Source: Bacillus sp. ISL-45
GTDB taxonomy: Bacteria; Bacillota; Bacilli; Bacillales; Cytobacillaceae
Direction of reading: 5' to 3'
DNA length: 64,000 nucleotides
Assembly (NCBI RefSeq): GCF_018613195.1
Contig: NZ_JAGGQQ010000005.1
Span: 153,593-217,592, forward strand
Shown here: positions 28,546-37,880 of the stretch, piece after piece
Layout of the letters: the number at the start of each line of letters is the position of its first letter
Numbering within the stretch: position 1 is the stretch's first letter
Translations under genes and position numbers: made by a program
Notes under the pieces: generated by a model
What the model was told of the DNA's origin: nothing
Database searches by the model: none
What the model saw: the letters and a program-made list of their open reading frames with translations, nothing else

Positions 28546-28863
28546 ATGAAGTTTCAATGGACATTGCTGCTGGGACTTGCTTTTGCATTGATTGTGGCTG
28601 TTTTCGCCGTCATCAATGTCGATCCAGTAACAGTGAACTATTTATTCGGGGAATCAAAATGGCCGTTAATTTTGGTAATTCTGGGGTCTGTATTGATGGG
28701 CGGGATCATCGTTGGTTCTGTCGGTCTGTTCAGGATGTTTGTGCTTCAAAGGGAAGTAAAATCTTTGAGGAAGAAAAACAGCTCATTAGAAGAGCAGCTG
28801 GCCCAAAAAGAAACTCTGCCGGAGGAAACAGCACCCCAGCACGAAATAGAAGATATCCATTAA
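28546..28863 (+). CDS. LapA-domain (DUF1049) membrane protein
   Basis: Protein of 105 residues with two spans (about 4-24 and 40-62) and a charged coiled-coil tail (VLQREVKSLRKKNSSLEEQLAQKE). The LapA/DUF1049 fold resembles the E. coli lipopolysaccharide-assembly protein, but in this Gram-positive the role is unknown (YrvD in B. subtilis). ATG at 28546 with AGGGGAGGGG. Separated from the CDF gene by 20 bp, probably co-transcribed. Confidence 0.85.
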   Translation: MKFQWTLLLGLAFALIVAVFAVINVDPVTVNYLFGESKWPLILVILGSVLMGGIIVGSVGLFRMFVLQREVKSLRKKNSSLEEQLAQKETLPEETAPQHEIEDIH

Positions 28864-28872
28864 TCCAGTACT

Positions 28873-28902
28873 TATGGCAGCATACAATTATGCTGCCATT
28901 TT
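28873..28902 (+). terminator. Terminator after the LapA-domain gene
   Basis: ATGGCAGCATA / TATGCTGCCAT, perfect 11-bp stem with a CAAT loop, followed by TTTAGT. Confidence 0.75.
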
Positions 28903-28957
28903 AGTATAGTACTATACATTTCCTTATTGTAATGTCCCTTATTAGCATTCATTGTCA

Positions 28958-28986
28958 TTGAAACACCCTCTCTGCTTTTGTATAAT
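28958..28986 (+). promoter_or_regulatory. Sigma-A promoter of recJ
   Basis: TTGAAA (28958-28963), exact 17-bp spacer, perfect TATAAT (28981-28986). It settles the recJ start: the transcript begins near 28993, so any start codon upstream of it is excluded. Confidence 0.8.
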
Positions 28987-29008
28987 GAATAAGCTGAGAG
29001 GTGAACGT

Positions 29009-31375
29009 ATGTTAAAGCCAAAATCAAGGTGGATTGTAAAAAAATCCGACCGGACAATAATAGATTCACTCGCCAAGGAATTGAACATAAATCATCTGAC
29101 TGCTTCTCTGCTAGTCAATCGCGGACTGGATACCGTGGAAGATGCCCGGTATTTTTTGTTTGGGCAAAAAAGCGAATTTCACGACCCCTATTTGCTGAAG
29201 GACATGGATAAGACAGTTGAGCGGATCAAAAAAGCAGTAGAAACGCAGGAGCCCGTTTGGGTGTTTGGTGACTATGATGCAGACGGTGTGAGCAGTACGA
29301 CGGTCATGATGAAAGCCCTGGCTGAACTCGGGGCGAACGCCGACTATTACATACCGAACCGTTTTACAGAAGGATATGGTCCTAATGAAAAAGCTTTCAG
29401 GAGTGCGGCAGACAGCGGAGTGGGCTTGATCATCACTGTCGATACGGGCATTTCTGCTCTCCATGAGGCAGCAGTTGCAAAAGAAATAGGTGTCGACCTG
29501 ATCATTACAGACCACCATGAACCTGGACCGGTCCTGCCGGATGCATTTGCGATCATCCATCCAAAGCTGGACGGCAGTGTATACCCTTTTAAGGATTTAG
29601 CTGGTGTAGGTGTCGCTTTTAAGGTTGCCCATGCCCTGCTGGGGAGAGTCCCAGAGCATTTGCTGGAGTTTGCGGCTATCGGGACCATTGCCGACCTTGT
29701 TCCACTTATGGGAGAGAACAGGCTGATTGCCCTGAGGGGAATCGAGAAGTTGAAGTCGAGCCAGACACCTGGCTTGAATGCGCTGCTTAAACTCGCGAAA
29801 ACGGATAGATCTTCTATTGATGAAGAAACAATAGGTTTTATGATTGGACCGAGGGTCAATGCAGCAGGGAGGCTTGGCAGTGCTGACCCAGCTGTGCAAT
29901 TAATGATGACAGCTGATTCGGAAGAAGCGAAAATGCTTGCGGAAGAAATAGATTCAATCAATAAAGAGCGGCAAAACATCGTTTCACAAATTGCCGAAGA
30001 AGCAGTTTCTGAAGTGGAAATGAATTACCCAATCCATGATAACTCAGTCCTTGTCGTCGGTAAGGAAGGCTGGAACGCAGGGGTCATCGGCATCGTAGCT
30101 TCCAAGCTTGTCGAAAAATATTACCGGCCAACGATCGTCCTTAGTTTTGACAAAGAGAAGGGACTTGCGAAGGGGTCAGCACGAAGTATCGCTGGTTTCG
30201 ATCTTTTCAAAAACCTTTCAACCTGCAGAGAAATCCTTCCGCATTTTGGCGGTCATCCCATGGCTGCGGGAATGACGTTGAATCTTAATGATGTTGATGA
30301 ATTAAGGTCAAGATTGAATGCACTCGCAAAAGAGCAGCTGAAAGAAGAAGATTTAACTCCTGTCTCCCATATCGATGCGAGAATAGATGTTAAAGAGATT
30401 ACGATTGAGACCATAAACGAACTTGGGCTGCTATCTCCATATGGCGTCAGCAACCCAAAACCCAAGGTCCTGATTGATGGAGCAAATATATCAACCCTTA
30501 GAAAGATAGGGGCAGATCAGTCGCATCTTAAGCTGGCACTGGAAGAGGAAGGTACTGTTATTGATGGAATTGGATTCGGCTTAGGCCATCTCCATGATCA
30601 TATCTCGCCGAGCTCGAAGCTGTCAGTCATTGGCGAACTGTCCATCAACGAATGGAACAATATCAGGAAGCCGCAAATTTTTCTCAGGGATGTGGCGGTC
30701 AAGTCCTGGCAGCTATTCGATTTCCGCGGTCTCAAAAGACTGGAAAAGCTTCCCGAAATGATTCCGGGGGATCATATTAAGTGGGTTCTCTTTAACGCTG
30801 ATTTGAAAAATAAGTTTTCTCCTATTATCGGAGACTCATTGGAACTGGTAAACACCGATGAACAAGCTGAACAGCTGAATCTTGATCATTCGTATGTTGT
30901 TCTATTGGACCTGCCGCCATCCAAAGAGATTCTGGAGAAGTTATTTTCCGGGAAAAATCCGGGAAGGGTCTATGTCCATTTTTATAAAGAAAGCAGCGAT
31001 TTCTTCACGACGATGCCAACGAGGGAGCACTTCAAATGGTTTTACGCTTTCCTCGCCAAGAAAGGGCCATTCGATCTTAAACGGTATGGCGACGATTTGG
31101 CCAAGCATCGAGGGTGGACAAAAGAAACAATAGATTTCATGTCGAAGGTGTTTTTTGAACTAGATTTTGTTAAAATAAACAATGGGTTTATTTCACTAGA
31201 AGAAAATGTCCCCAAAAGGGATCTGACTGAATCCAAAACATATCAGCACAAGGTGCAAGCATTCACTCTTGAAAATGAATTGCTCTACTCATCGTATGAG
31301 CAATTGAAGAACTGGTTTGACCAATTCATTCAAGAGTCGGTGAAAAATGAGGAGGCAATTATTCAATGGATTTGA
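29009..31375 (+). CDS. recJ: Single-stranded-DNA-specific exonuclease RecJ
   Basis: 5'-3' exonuclease of recombinational and mismatch repair, 788 residues. DHH phosphoesterase motifs: [14 protein letters not shown] (motif I), VDTGIS (II), ITDHHEPG (III, DHH), and [13 protein letters not shown] plus [11 protein letters not shown] of the DHHA1 domain. The C-terminal third is the extra domain typical of Firmicute RecJ. ATG at 29009 with GAGAGGTGA; upstream in-frame codons precede the mapped promoter. The last 10 bp overlap apt. Confidence 0.96.
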   Translation: MLKPKSRWIVKKSDRTIIDSLAKELNINHLTASLLVNRGLDTVEDARYFLFGQKSEFHDPYLLKDMDKTVERIKKAVETQEPVWVFGDYDADGVSSTTVMMKALAELGANADYYIPNRFTEGYGPNEKAFRSAADSGVGLIITVDTGISALHEAAVAKEIGVDLIITDHHEPGPVLPDAFAIIHPKLDGSVYPFKDLAGVGVAFKVAHALLGRVPEHLLEFAAIGTIADLVPLMGENRLIALRGIEKLKSSQTPGLNALLKLAKTDRSSIDEETIGFMIGPRVNAAGRLGSADPAVQLMMTADSEEAKMLAEEIDSINKERQNIVSQIAEEAVSEVEMNYPIHDNSVLVVGKEGWNAGVIGIVASKLVEKYYRPTIVLSFDKEKGLAKGSARSIAGFDLFKNLSTCREILPHFGGHPMAAGMTLNLNDVDELRSRLNALAKEQLKEEDLTPVSHIDARIDVKEITIETINELGLLSPYGVSNPKPKVLIDGANISTLRKIGADQSHLKLALEEEGTVIDGIGFGLGHLHDHISPSSKLSVIGELSINEWNNIRKPQIFLRDVAVKSWQLFDFRGLKRLEKLPEMIPGDHIKWVLFNADLKNKFSPIIGDSLELVNTDEQAEQLNLDHSYVVLLDLPPSKEILEKLFSGKNPGRVYVHFYKESSDFFTTMPTREHFKWFYAFLAKKGPFDLKRYGDDLAKHRGWTKETIDFMSKVFFELDFVKINNGFISLEENVPKRDLTESKTYQHKVQAFTLENELLYSSYEQLKNWFDQFIQESVKNEEAIIQWI

Positions 31376-31878
31376 AACAATTTGTAACAATCGTTCCCGA
31401 TTGGCCAAAGCCCGGCATTAAATTTAAGGACATCACAACCTTAATGGACAATGGCGATGCTTATAGATATGCAACAGACCAAATCGTGGCCTATGCCCGT
31501 GAAAAGCAAATTGATCTTGTAGTCGGACCAGAAGCACGCGGCTTTATTATCGGTTGCCCGGTTGCCTATGCGCATGGAGTAGGTTTTGCTCCTGTCAGAA
31601 AAGAAGGAAAGCTTCCGCGCGAGACAATCAAGGTCAACTACGGACTTGAATATGGCAGTGACGTCTTGACGATCCATAAAGACGCGATCAAGCCTGGACA
31701 AAGAGTCCTGATTACCGACGACCTGCTTGCAACTGGCGGAACGATTGAAGCAACGATCAAGCTAGTTGAAGAACTAGGGGGAATCGTGGCAGGAATCGCC
31801 TTCCTGATTGAACTTACTTATCTCGATGGCCGTAACAAGTTGGATGGCTACGATATTTTAACCTTGATGCAATATTAA
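31366..31878 (+). CDS. apt: Adenine phosphoribosyltransferase
   Basis: Purine salvage: adenine plus PRPP to AMP. 170 residues. The PRPP loop [18 protein letters not shown] is intact, as are the N-terminal [19 protein letters not shown] and [21 protein letters not shown] sits nine bases before the ATG, inside recJ, whose end it overlaps. A terminator follows. Confidence 0.97.
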   Translation: MDLKQFVTIVPDWPKPGIKFKDITTLMDNGDAYRYATDQIVAYAREKQIDLVVGPEARGFIIGCPVAYAHGVGFAPVRKEGKLPRETIKVNYGLEYGSDVLTIHKDAIKPGQRVLITDDLLATGGTIEATIKLVEELGGIVAGIAFLIELTYLDGRNKLDGYDILTLMQY

Positions 31879-31884
31879 ATCGAC

Positions 31885-31917
31885 CGGGCGCTTCATTGCG
31901 AAGTGCCCTTTTTTTAT
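31885..31917 (+). terminator. Terminator after apt
   Basis: GGGCGCTTC / GAAGTGCCC with ATTGC loop, one G-T pair, then seven T. Confidence 0.88.
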
Positions 31918-31919
31918 AA

Positions 31920-32013
31920 GGCTCTTTTCTCAAACTTTGTTGCTATTGACGACAAAATAGGATTGGATAATCTACTTTCTTTCGAAAGGTTAACTCTTTT
32001 GTGAGAAAAGAAC
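31920..32013. mobile_element. Short MITE-like element, copy 3 (related left end)
   Basis: GGCTCTTTTCTCAAACTTTGTTGCT closely resembles the left ends at 15557 and 47499. The right side GTGAGAAAAGAAC complements the start (GCTCTTTTCTCA), giving a 94-bp inverted-repeat element. The interior is unrelated to the longer copies. Confidence 0.5.
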
Positions 32014-32370
32014 ATGCAAGCTTTATACCGACCTCCAAAATGATCATCTATTACGTTAAAATCGGCTTTAGGATTTTAACAACAATCTTTACGAAAACAG
32101 CTTTTTATAAAAAGAAATTCATCCAATGGCAGGCAGGTTTGCTAAAATTAACCTATAATAAAATATCTTTCGACAATTTTTTTAATTTCTGCTGTAAAAT
32201 CTCTTCCTTTCTCTTTACATCTTCAATTTTTTCTTTGATAATAGTAACAATCCTTTATAAGAATAATTATTGTATATAGAGGATGTTTAATATTTTTGTC
32301 GACTTTTCCCTTGGTTCCCGCTGGAGAGAAAATGCGGGTTAATATAAAGAAATTTAAATTAGGTGATCCT
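32014..32370. other. AT-rich leader region of relA, no gene recognised
   Basis: Strongly AT-rich. An open frame of about 90 codons (32001-32279) has no ribosome-binding site and low-complexity Phe/Lys/Ile content. A weak TTGATA (32235-32240) with TAAGAA after 17 bp could start relA transcription. The run from 32215 to 32280 looks promoter-like but cannot be resolved. Confidence 0.35.
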
Positions 32371-34563
32371 ATGGCGAATGACCAGGTAATGACCGCAGAA
32401 CAAGTCATTGACTGTACAAAATCATATTTGAATGATGAACATGTTGAAATGGTAAGAGAGGCATATGAGTTCGCCAGACAGGCTCATCATGATCAATTCA
32501 GGAAATCCGGGGAACCGTACATCATCCACCCTATCCAGGTAGCAGGGATTCTCGCTGACCTGGAGATGGATCCGGCGACGGTCGCAGCTGGTTTTCTTCA
32601 TGATGTTGTCGAGGATACGGATGTGACTCTTGGTGATATAAGAGAGGCGTTCAATGACGAAGTGGCCATGCTTGTTGATGGGGTCACGAAGCTTGGTAAA
32701 ATCAAGTATAAGTCGCATGAAGAGCAACAGGCGGAGAACCACCGGAAGATGTTTGTTGCAATGGCACAGGATATCCGTGTCATCTTGATCAAGCTTGCTG
32801 ACCGCCTTCATAACATGAGGACTTTGAAGCATTTGCCGAGTGAAAAACAGCGGAGGATTTCGAATGAAACGCTGGAGATTTTTGCACCGCTGGCTCACAG
32901 GCTCGGTATCTCAAAAATCAAATGGGAGCTTGAAGATACTGCTTTACGCTATCTTAATCCCCAGCAATATTACCGTATCGTCAACCTGATGAAAAAGAAA
33001 CGGGCAGAACGCGAGCAATATCTTGATGAAGTCATCGATGAAGTGAAGGAAAGGCTGAATGAGGTTTCAATCAAGGCTGAAATTTCAGGAAGGCCTAAGC
33101 ATATATACAGCATCTATCGGAAAATGGTCCTGCAAAACAAGCAGTTCAATGAAATATACGATTTGCTGGCTGTCCGTATTGTCGTCAACAGCATCAAGGA
33201 CTGCTATGCAATCCTGGGAATCATCCATACATGCTGGAAACCGATGCCAGGCAGATTCAAAGACTACATCGCGATGCCAAAGCCTAATATGTATCAGTCC
33301 CTGCACACGACAGTGATCGGCCCTAAAGGTGATCCGCTGGAAGTCCAGATCAGGACTGATGAAATGCACAGGATCGCGGAATTTGGGGTTGCGGCCCACT
33401 GGGCATATAAAGAGGGCAAACCAACTGATGCTTCCAATTTTGAAACAAAGCTATCATGGTTCCGTGAAATTCTTGAATTCCAGAATGATACTGCAAATGC
33501 AGAAGAGTTCATGGAGTCTCTAAAAATTGACCTTTTCTCGGATATGGTATTTATTTTCACACCGAAAGGCGATGTTATCGAGTTGCCAGCTGGTTCAGTG
33601 CCAATCGATTTCGCCTATCGAATCCACTCTGAAATCGGCAATAAGACGATCGGTGCCAAGGTCAATGGCAAGATGGTGACTTTGGATTACCAATTGAAAA
33701 CTGGGGATATCATTGAAATCCTTACTTCAAAACATTCTTATGGACCGAGCAAAGATTGGCTAAAGCTTGCACAGACCTCCCAGGCAAAAAACAAGATTCG
33801 CCAATTCTTCAAGAAGCAGCAGAAGGATGAAAATGTTGAAAAGGGCCGTGAGCTCCTGGAAAAAGAAATCCGCAATATGGATTTCGATGTTAAAGAGATT
33901 TTGACAACTGAAAACCTGAAAAAGGTTTCCGAGAAATATAATTTTACCAATGAAGACGATTTGTTTGCTTCAATCGGTTACAACGGAATAACAGCTCTCC
34001 AGGTAGCCAACAGGCTGACAGAAAAGCTCCGCAAGCAGCGTGACCTGGAACAGGAAAAGGATATTTCGAATGCTGTGTCCGAGCTTAAATCATTTTCACC
34101 TGCTAAGAAGCGAGAGTCTGGAGTCCGAGTGTCGGGTATCGATAATTTGCTGATCAGGCTATCCCGCTGCTGTAACCCTGTACCTGGGGATGATATTGTA
34201 GGTTTCATCACAAAAGGCAGGGGAGTATCTGTTCACCGTTCTGACTGCACGAACATCCACACTGAGGATGCGCAGGCCAGATTGATTCCGGTAGAATGGG
34301 AGACCGGCTTGAATGACCGCAAGGAATATAATGTGGATATCGAGATCAGCGGCTATGACCGCAGGGGCTTGTTGAACGAAGTCCTGCAGGCGGTAAATGA
34401 AACAAAGACGAACATTACCGCGGTTTCGGGGAAATCTGACAAAAATAAAATGGCAACCATCAATATGTCCATCGCCATCCATAATGTCAGCCATCTGCAA
34501 AGAGTCGTCGACCGGATTAAGCAAATTCCCGATATCTATGCGGTCAGAAGGGTAATGAGTTAA
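32371..34563 (+). CDS. relA: Bifunctional (p)ppGpp synthetase/hydrolase RelA
   Basis: Stringent-response enzyme of the Rel type, 730 residues. HD hydrolase domain (about 30-180) with HPIQVAGIL and [11 protein letters not shown]; synthetase domain (about 230-350) with [10 protein letters not shown] and [16 protein letters not shown] domain (about 390-450, [24 protein letters not shown] pattern); zinc-finger-like conserved Cys region ([16 protein letters not shown]) and C-terminal ACT domain. ATG at 32371 with AGGTGAT gives the family length; upstream in-frame codons lack support. Followed by dtd as in most Firmicutes. Confidence 0.96.
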   Translation: MANDQVMTAEQVIDCTKSYLNDEHVEMVREAYEFARQAHHDQFRKSGEPYIIHPIQVAGILADLEMDPATVAAGFLHDVVEDTDVTLGDIREAFNDEVAMLVDGVTKLGKIKYKSHEEQQAENHRKMFVAMAQDIRVILIKLADRLHNMRTLKHLPSEKQRRISNETLEIFAPLAHRLGISKIKWELEDTALRYLNPQQYYRIVNLMKKKRAEREQYLDEVIDEVKERLNEVSIKAEISGRPKHIYSIYRKMVLQNKQFNEIYDLLAVRIVVNSIKDCYAILGIIHTCWKPMPGRFKDYIAMPKPNMYQSLHTTVIGPKGDPLEVQIRTDEMHRIAEFGVAAHWAYKEGKPTDASNFETKLSWFREILEFQNDTANAEEFMESLKIDLFSDMVFIFTPKGDVIELPAGSVPIDFAYRIHSEIGNKTIGAKVNGKMVTLDYQLKTGDIIEILTSKHSYGPSKDWLKLAQTSQAKNKIRQFFKKQQKDENVEKGRELLEKEIRNMDFDVKEILTTENLKKVSEKYNFTNEDDLFASIGYNGITALQVANRLTEKLRKQRDLEQEKDISNAVSELKSFSPAKKRESGVRVSGIDNLLIRLSRCCNPVPGDDIVGFITKGRGVSVHRSDCTNIHTEDAQARLIPVEWETGLNDRKEYNVDIEISGYDRRGLLNEVLQAVNETKTNITAVSGKSDKNKMATINMSIAIHNVSHLQRVVDRIKQIPDIYAVRRVMS

Positions 34564-34620
34564 GCAGACTTAGTAGTCATGAAGCAAAAACTGTGACACC
34601 GATGTGTAAGGAGATTACCG

Positions 34621-35061
34621 ATGCGTTTAGTGATACAGAGAAGCAAAGAAGCAAAAGTGACAGTTGATGGGGAAGTAACAGGCTCCATCAATAAAGGATT
34701 TGTCATCCTTGTGGGTGTTACACATGAGGATACGGAAAAAGATGCAGCTTTTCTTGCCGAGAAGGCTGCGAATCTCAGGGTATTTGAAGATGAAGCAGGA
34801 AAGATGAACTTGTCCCTCCTCGATGTAGGGGGAGAGATTCTTTCCGTTTCACAGTTTACCCTGTATGGTGATTGCCGCAAGGGACGCCGTCCAAACTTCA
34901 TGGACGCAGCCAAGCCAGACCACGCAGAAGCTGTCTATGAAGCATTCAACCGTTTCCTTTCCGAAAAGGGAATCAAGGTCGAAACAGGTGTATTCGGCGC
35001 AATGATGAACGTTCAATTGACAAATGACGGTCCGGTAACATTAATCATTGACAGTAAATAA
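34621..35061 (+). CDS. dtd: D-aminoacyl-tRNA deacylase
   Basis: Removes D-amino acids mischarged on tRNA. 146 residues. Family motifs [10 protein letters not shown] (SQFTL) and [17 protein letters not shown] (NxGPVT) build the active site at the dimer interface. ATG at 34621 with AAGGAGA. 57 bp after relA, probably one transcript. Confidence 0.96.
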   Translation: MRLVIQRSKEAKVTVDGEVTGSINKGFVILVGVTHEDTEKDAAFLAEKAANLRVFEDEAGKMNLSLLDVGGEILSVSQFTLYGDCRKGRRPNFMDAAKPDHAEAVYEAFNRFLSEKGIKVETGVFGAMMNVQLTNDGPVTLIIDSK

Positions 35062-35071
35062 TTCAAAGAAG

Positions 35072-35098
35072 GAATCCCGATAGCGGGATTCTTTTTTT
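35072..35098 (+). terminator. Terminator after dtd
   Basis: GAATCCCG / CGGGATTC with ATAG loop, then seven T. Confidence 0.9.
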
Positions 35099-35125
35099 AG
35101 TATATAGCGGACTTGTCGTTCCTAT

Positions 35126-35205
35126 AGATACCCTTATGGAGAAGGATTCGAAGAGATAAGGGCACCTCACGCGCCGAAAGATATCCTTATGATTTATCGG
35201 GCATT
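35126..35205. repeat. 53-bp period repeat with inverted repeats (array D)
   Basis: AGATACCCTTATG at 35126 recurs as AGATATCCTTATG at 35179, a 53-bp period. The first unit carries CCCTTAT / ATAAGGG (35131-35137 with 35156-35162). Only about one and a half units. Confidence 0.55.
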
Positions 35206-35217
35206 CCCTTCTTCACA

Positions 35218-35254
35218 CAAAAAAAGACTGAAGACAGTTGGGATGTCTTCAGTC
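35218..35254 (-). terminator. Terminator of the minus-strand amidase gene
   Basis: On the minus strand GACTGAAGACA / TGTCTTCAGTC, perfect 11 bp with a 7-nt loop, followed by a T-run (the A-run from about 35219 on the plus strand). Confidence 0.85.
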
Positions 35255-35261
35255 GTTCTGC

Positions 35262-37031
35262 TTAATTATTCTTAAAATAGCGGGCAAGTCCTTCAAATAT
35301 CCCGTTTGCTACTGCTTCCTGATATTGAGGTGTATTGACAAGCATCTCTTCCGCAGGGTTGCTTAAATAGCCTAATTCCAGGAGGACGGCTGTTTGCTTG
35401 TTTTCCCTGATGACGTGATAGTCTCCAAAACGAGTGCCTCGATCCTTTAACATCGTTTTGCTTATTACAGAAGAGTGGATTTGTTCACCCAAAGGTTTTT
35501 GTTTTGAATTGTAATAGTAAGTCGTCATGCCCCTGACGGTCCGATCGTTAATGCTGTCGTAATGGATGCTGATAAACGCATCGGCATTATGGTAATGAGA
35601 GCTGCTGACTCTTGAACCAAGTGAAATATATTGGTCATTGTTCCTGGTCAGGATGACGTTTGTGCCGGCAGCTCTTAGTTTGTCATATAAAAGCTGAGCT
35701 GTTTTCAGTGTAAGAGCCTTCTCCAGGGTACCTCTTACACCCGTTGTCCCGTTATCCCTGCCGCCGTGGCCAGGGTCAAGGACGACAGTTTTATTTTTAG
35801 TGTGTTTCTCTGCTCCCGGTCTTTCTATTTGCGGTGCAGTTCCTTTTACAGAAACAATCCAGCCGGCTACAAACCCGCTCGCCCCATTCGGAAGCGCGAT
35901 TTTATACCAATCTTTTTCAACGCTTAAGATTTCAAAGCTGTCACCCTGATTGGCTCGGAAAATGACTGCTGTGCCTGTGTCTGGGCCTTTGCGAATGTTT
36001 GTCCCGTTGTGGAGCATGGAAACGCTGCTGTTTTTAACAGGCTGGCTAGGTGCAGCTGTTGGCCCGTTTTTCTTTTTTTCGAAAAACCAGCCTGCTGCCC
36101 AGCCTGTTTTGCCCGGCTGGTATTCAATTTGGACCCAATTGTTTTGTTCATCGAGAATCTTAAAGCTTTGTCCCTTTGATACAGAACCTATAACGCTGCC
36201 ATCCAGTGAGTTCTTATCCCGGATATTGAGCTGTGAGGCAGTTACAGTGCCTGTGAACTGATCAGCAGGGGGTGAGGGCTTGCTGCTGTCATCCGTTGGT
36301 TTTCCTCCGATTTTCACATACTCAGCGCTTACCCAGGCATTTTTTCCTTCGTATGTAATCTCGGCCCAGCCATTGGACTGTGAATGGACAGTCACTGCAG
36401 CTCCATAACCTAATTGACCCACTTTGCTAGAGTTCAATGAAGGCTTTTCTCTTACATTCAAGGAAGTAGCGGTGACCGTCCCGCTTGTTTTAGTGCTAGG
36501 TGTCGGTGCTTCTTCAGCCTTGTTTTCTTTTACAGATATGTATTCCTTTGAGACCCAGCCGCTTATGTTACTATTGCGCACTTCGGCCCAATTTCCATTG
36601 AAGCCAAGAATTTCGACAGCTTGTCCACTGTTAAAAGACCCTATGACCTGGTGGTTGGTGCCCGGCCCTTTTCTTACTCTCAACCCATTGACGTTAACGC
36701 TGCCTGAGCCTTTGGAATTTGCCGAAACAGCTGGTGAAACTGCTGTCTTGGGAGACTCCTTAGCGGTAAACCATTCAGCGACCCATCCGTTTTTACTGCC
36801 GCCAAGGCTGATTTGTATCCAATCGCCTTCTTCCTTTACGATTGAAAACTTCTCTCCTTTTTTGACTGATCCTGTTACCGGGTAACTTAGTCCCGGTCCC
36901 GACCTTACATTCAAGCTTGTGGCAGTAATCGAGACACTTCCATTATCCGCCCGAGCCGATTCTAAAGCTGGAAGGCTCCCGAAAATGAGCATCAAGCACA
37001 GGATGATCGGAACCATTTTATTTCTGGGCAA
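35262..37031 (-). CDS. N-acetylmuramoyl-L-alanine amidase with five SH3b domains
   Basis: Secreted cell-wall hydrolase (589 residues; YrvJ-like). Signal peptide about 1-28 (IILCLMLIFGSLPALESARA). Five bacterial SH3 repeats follow at about 31-92, 108-168, 185-245, 262-322 and 338-400, each with an LNVRxGPG-like turn and a final GWV or GFV. The Amidase_3 domain (about 412-587) has zinc ligands in DPGHGGRDNGT and SIHYDS and the catalytic Glu in LELGYLSNPAEE. SH3 repeats probably anchor it to peptidoglycan. Monocistronic, opposite to its neighbours. Confidence 0.93.
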   Translation of the reverse strand: MPRNKMVPIILCLMLIFGSLPALESARADNGSVSITATSLNVRSGPGLSYPVTGSVKKGEKFSIVKEEGDWIQISLGGSKNGWVAEWFTAKESPKTAVSPAVSANSKGSGSVNVNGLRVRKGPGTNHQVIGSFNSGQAVEILGFNGNWAEVRNSNISGWVSKEYISVKENKAEEAPTPSTKTSGTVTATSLNVREKPSLNSSKVGQLGYGAAVTVHSQSNGWAEITYEGKNAWVSAEYVKIGGKPTDDSSKPSPPADQFTGTVTASQLNIRDKNSLDGSVIGSVSKGQSFKILDEQNNWVQIEYQPGKTGWAAGWFFEKKKNGPTAAPSQPVKNSSVSMLHNGTNIRKGPDTGTAVIFRANQGDSFEILSVEKDWYKIALPNGASGFVAGWIVSVKGTAPQIERPGAEKHTKNKTVVLDPGHGGRDNGTTGVRGTLEKALTLKTAQLLYDKLRAAGTNVILTRNNDQYISLGSRVSSSHYHNADAFISIHYDSINDRTVRGMTTYYYNSKQKPLGEQIHSSVISKTMLKDRGTRFGDYHVIRENKQTAVLLELGYLSNPAEEMLVNTPQYQEAVANGIFEGLARYFKNN

Positions 37032-37221
37032 TACTCTCCCTCCCTCTCTTACTCTCTATAAAAATATATTACCGGATTTTTCCGGTAAAATCACGAGGAC
37101 TTTTCTCTTATATCGGTAAAGAACGAAAAAAATTCAAGTGTTGAAGAATATCTTAAAATCATGAAAAGTTTTCACACAGGCTGGGCAGAATAGTTAGCAA
37201 TAAACATTGGAAGGTGATACC

Positions 37222-37398
37222 ATGCGGTTCAGTGACAAAGGAAATTCTGCATCATTCGGGGAGAATCAATTATTCGGAGTGGATTTTCACGATTTTATCC
37301 AAAAGGAACAAAGCTCCAACACTGTAGAATTAGCTTCGGAATTTGGGCTTTCACTCCGTGATGTCCGAAAACTGAAAAAACAGATTGAACGATCTTGA
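37222..37398 (+). CDS. Small helix-turn-helix-like protein (YrzK-like)
   Basis: Protein of 58 residues. The C-terminal half, NTVELASEFGLSLRDVRKLKKQIE, reads like the two helices of a sigma-4-type or HTH motif; the N-terminus FSDKGNSASFGENQLFGVDF is polar. AAGGTGAT precedes the ATG at 37222. In B. subtilis a gene of similar size and place (yrzK) lies between the amidase and hisS; function unknown. It ends just before the hisS promoter. Confidence 0.7.
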   Translation: MRFSDKGNSASFGENQLFGVDFHDFIQKEQSSNTVELASEFGLSLRDVRKLKKQIERS

Positions 37399-37405
37399 AT
37401 TGTGC

Positions 37406-37434
37406 TTGACAAGGCCATTTGGACTCCGTATTAT
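37406..37434 (+). promoter_or_regulatory. Sigma-A promoter of T-box-hisS-aspS
   Basis: Perfect TTGACA (37406-37411), 17-bp spacer, TATTAT (37429-37434); TATAAT also reads at 37432-37437 with a 20-bp spacer. Confidence 0.7.
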
Positions 37435-37444
37435 AATATAAATA

Positions 37445-37730
37445 AAATGTTATATAGAAAACATACCGTTGATGGAGCACAGTAGCCATGAAACAAGTGA
37501 AAAGAGAGGAAATGCCTTGGCTGAAAGCATTTCTGCACGATGACTTGGCGAATGAACACTCCGTAGGATTTTCTCTGAACATGGGCTGTCCCATCATTAG
37601 GAGGAGACGTAATCAGGCGTTAACTGTTAAAGAGGAAGTGCATTCAAGCGCTTCAATTAGGGTGGCACCACGGGAATTCAAAGCTCTCGTCCCTTGTTAT
37701 TATAGCAAGGGATTGGGGGCTTTTTTGTAT
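37445..37730 (+). ncRNA. T-box riboswitch leader of hisS-aspS
   Basis: Leader that senses uncharged tRNA and controls hisS-aspS by antitermination. Stem I apical helix GAAATGC / GCATTTC; the T-box AGGGTGGCACCACGG (37659-37673); terminator stem with GTCCCTTG / CAAGGGAT and a T-run ending near 37730. The specifier region is GAACACTCC (37554-37562): GGAG upstream pairs with CTCC, which puts AAC followed by A in the specifier place, while CAC overlaps it shifted by two bases. A long open frame through this region is an artefact. Confidence 0.9.
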
Positions 37731-37880
37731 TCTTTTTTTTACATAAGGCTGGGTTTTGCATTGGAATGTTGCTTTAAGAAGGGGTTCTTTATCTGTGAAG
37801 TTCCCAACAAGTTAAAAGCAAAGAAAAAAGTAAAGGTGCCTATAAAGTAATGATTTGAAATGAATGGAGGAGGATGCACT

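Noticed and set aside
32001-32279. Plus-strand frame of 92 codons before relA
   Set aside because: AT-rich, Phe/Lys/Ile-biased, no Shine-Dalgarno, begins in the short MITE-like element.
37488-37850. Plus-strand frame of 120 codons before hisS
   Set aside because: It lies wholly on the T-box leader, running across the specifier, T-box and terminator, then AT-rich DNA.
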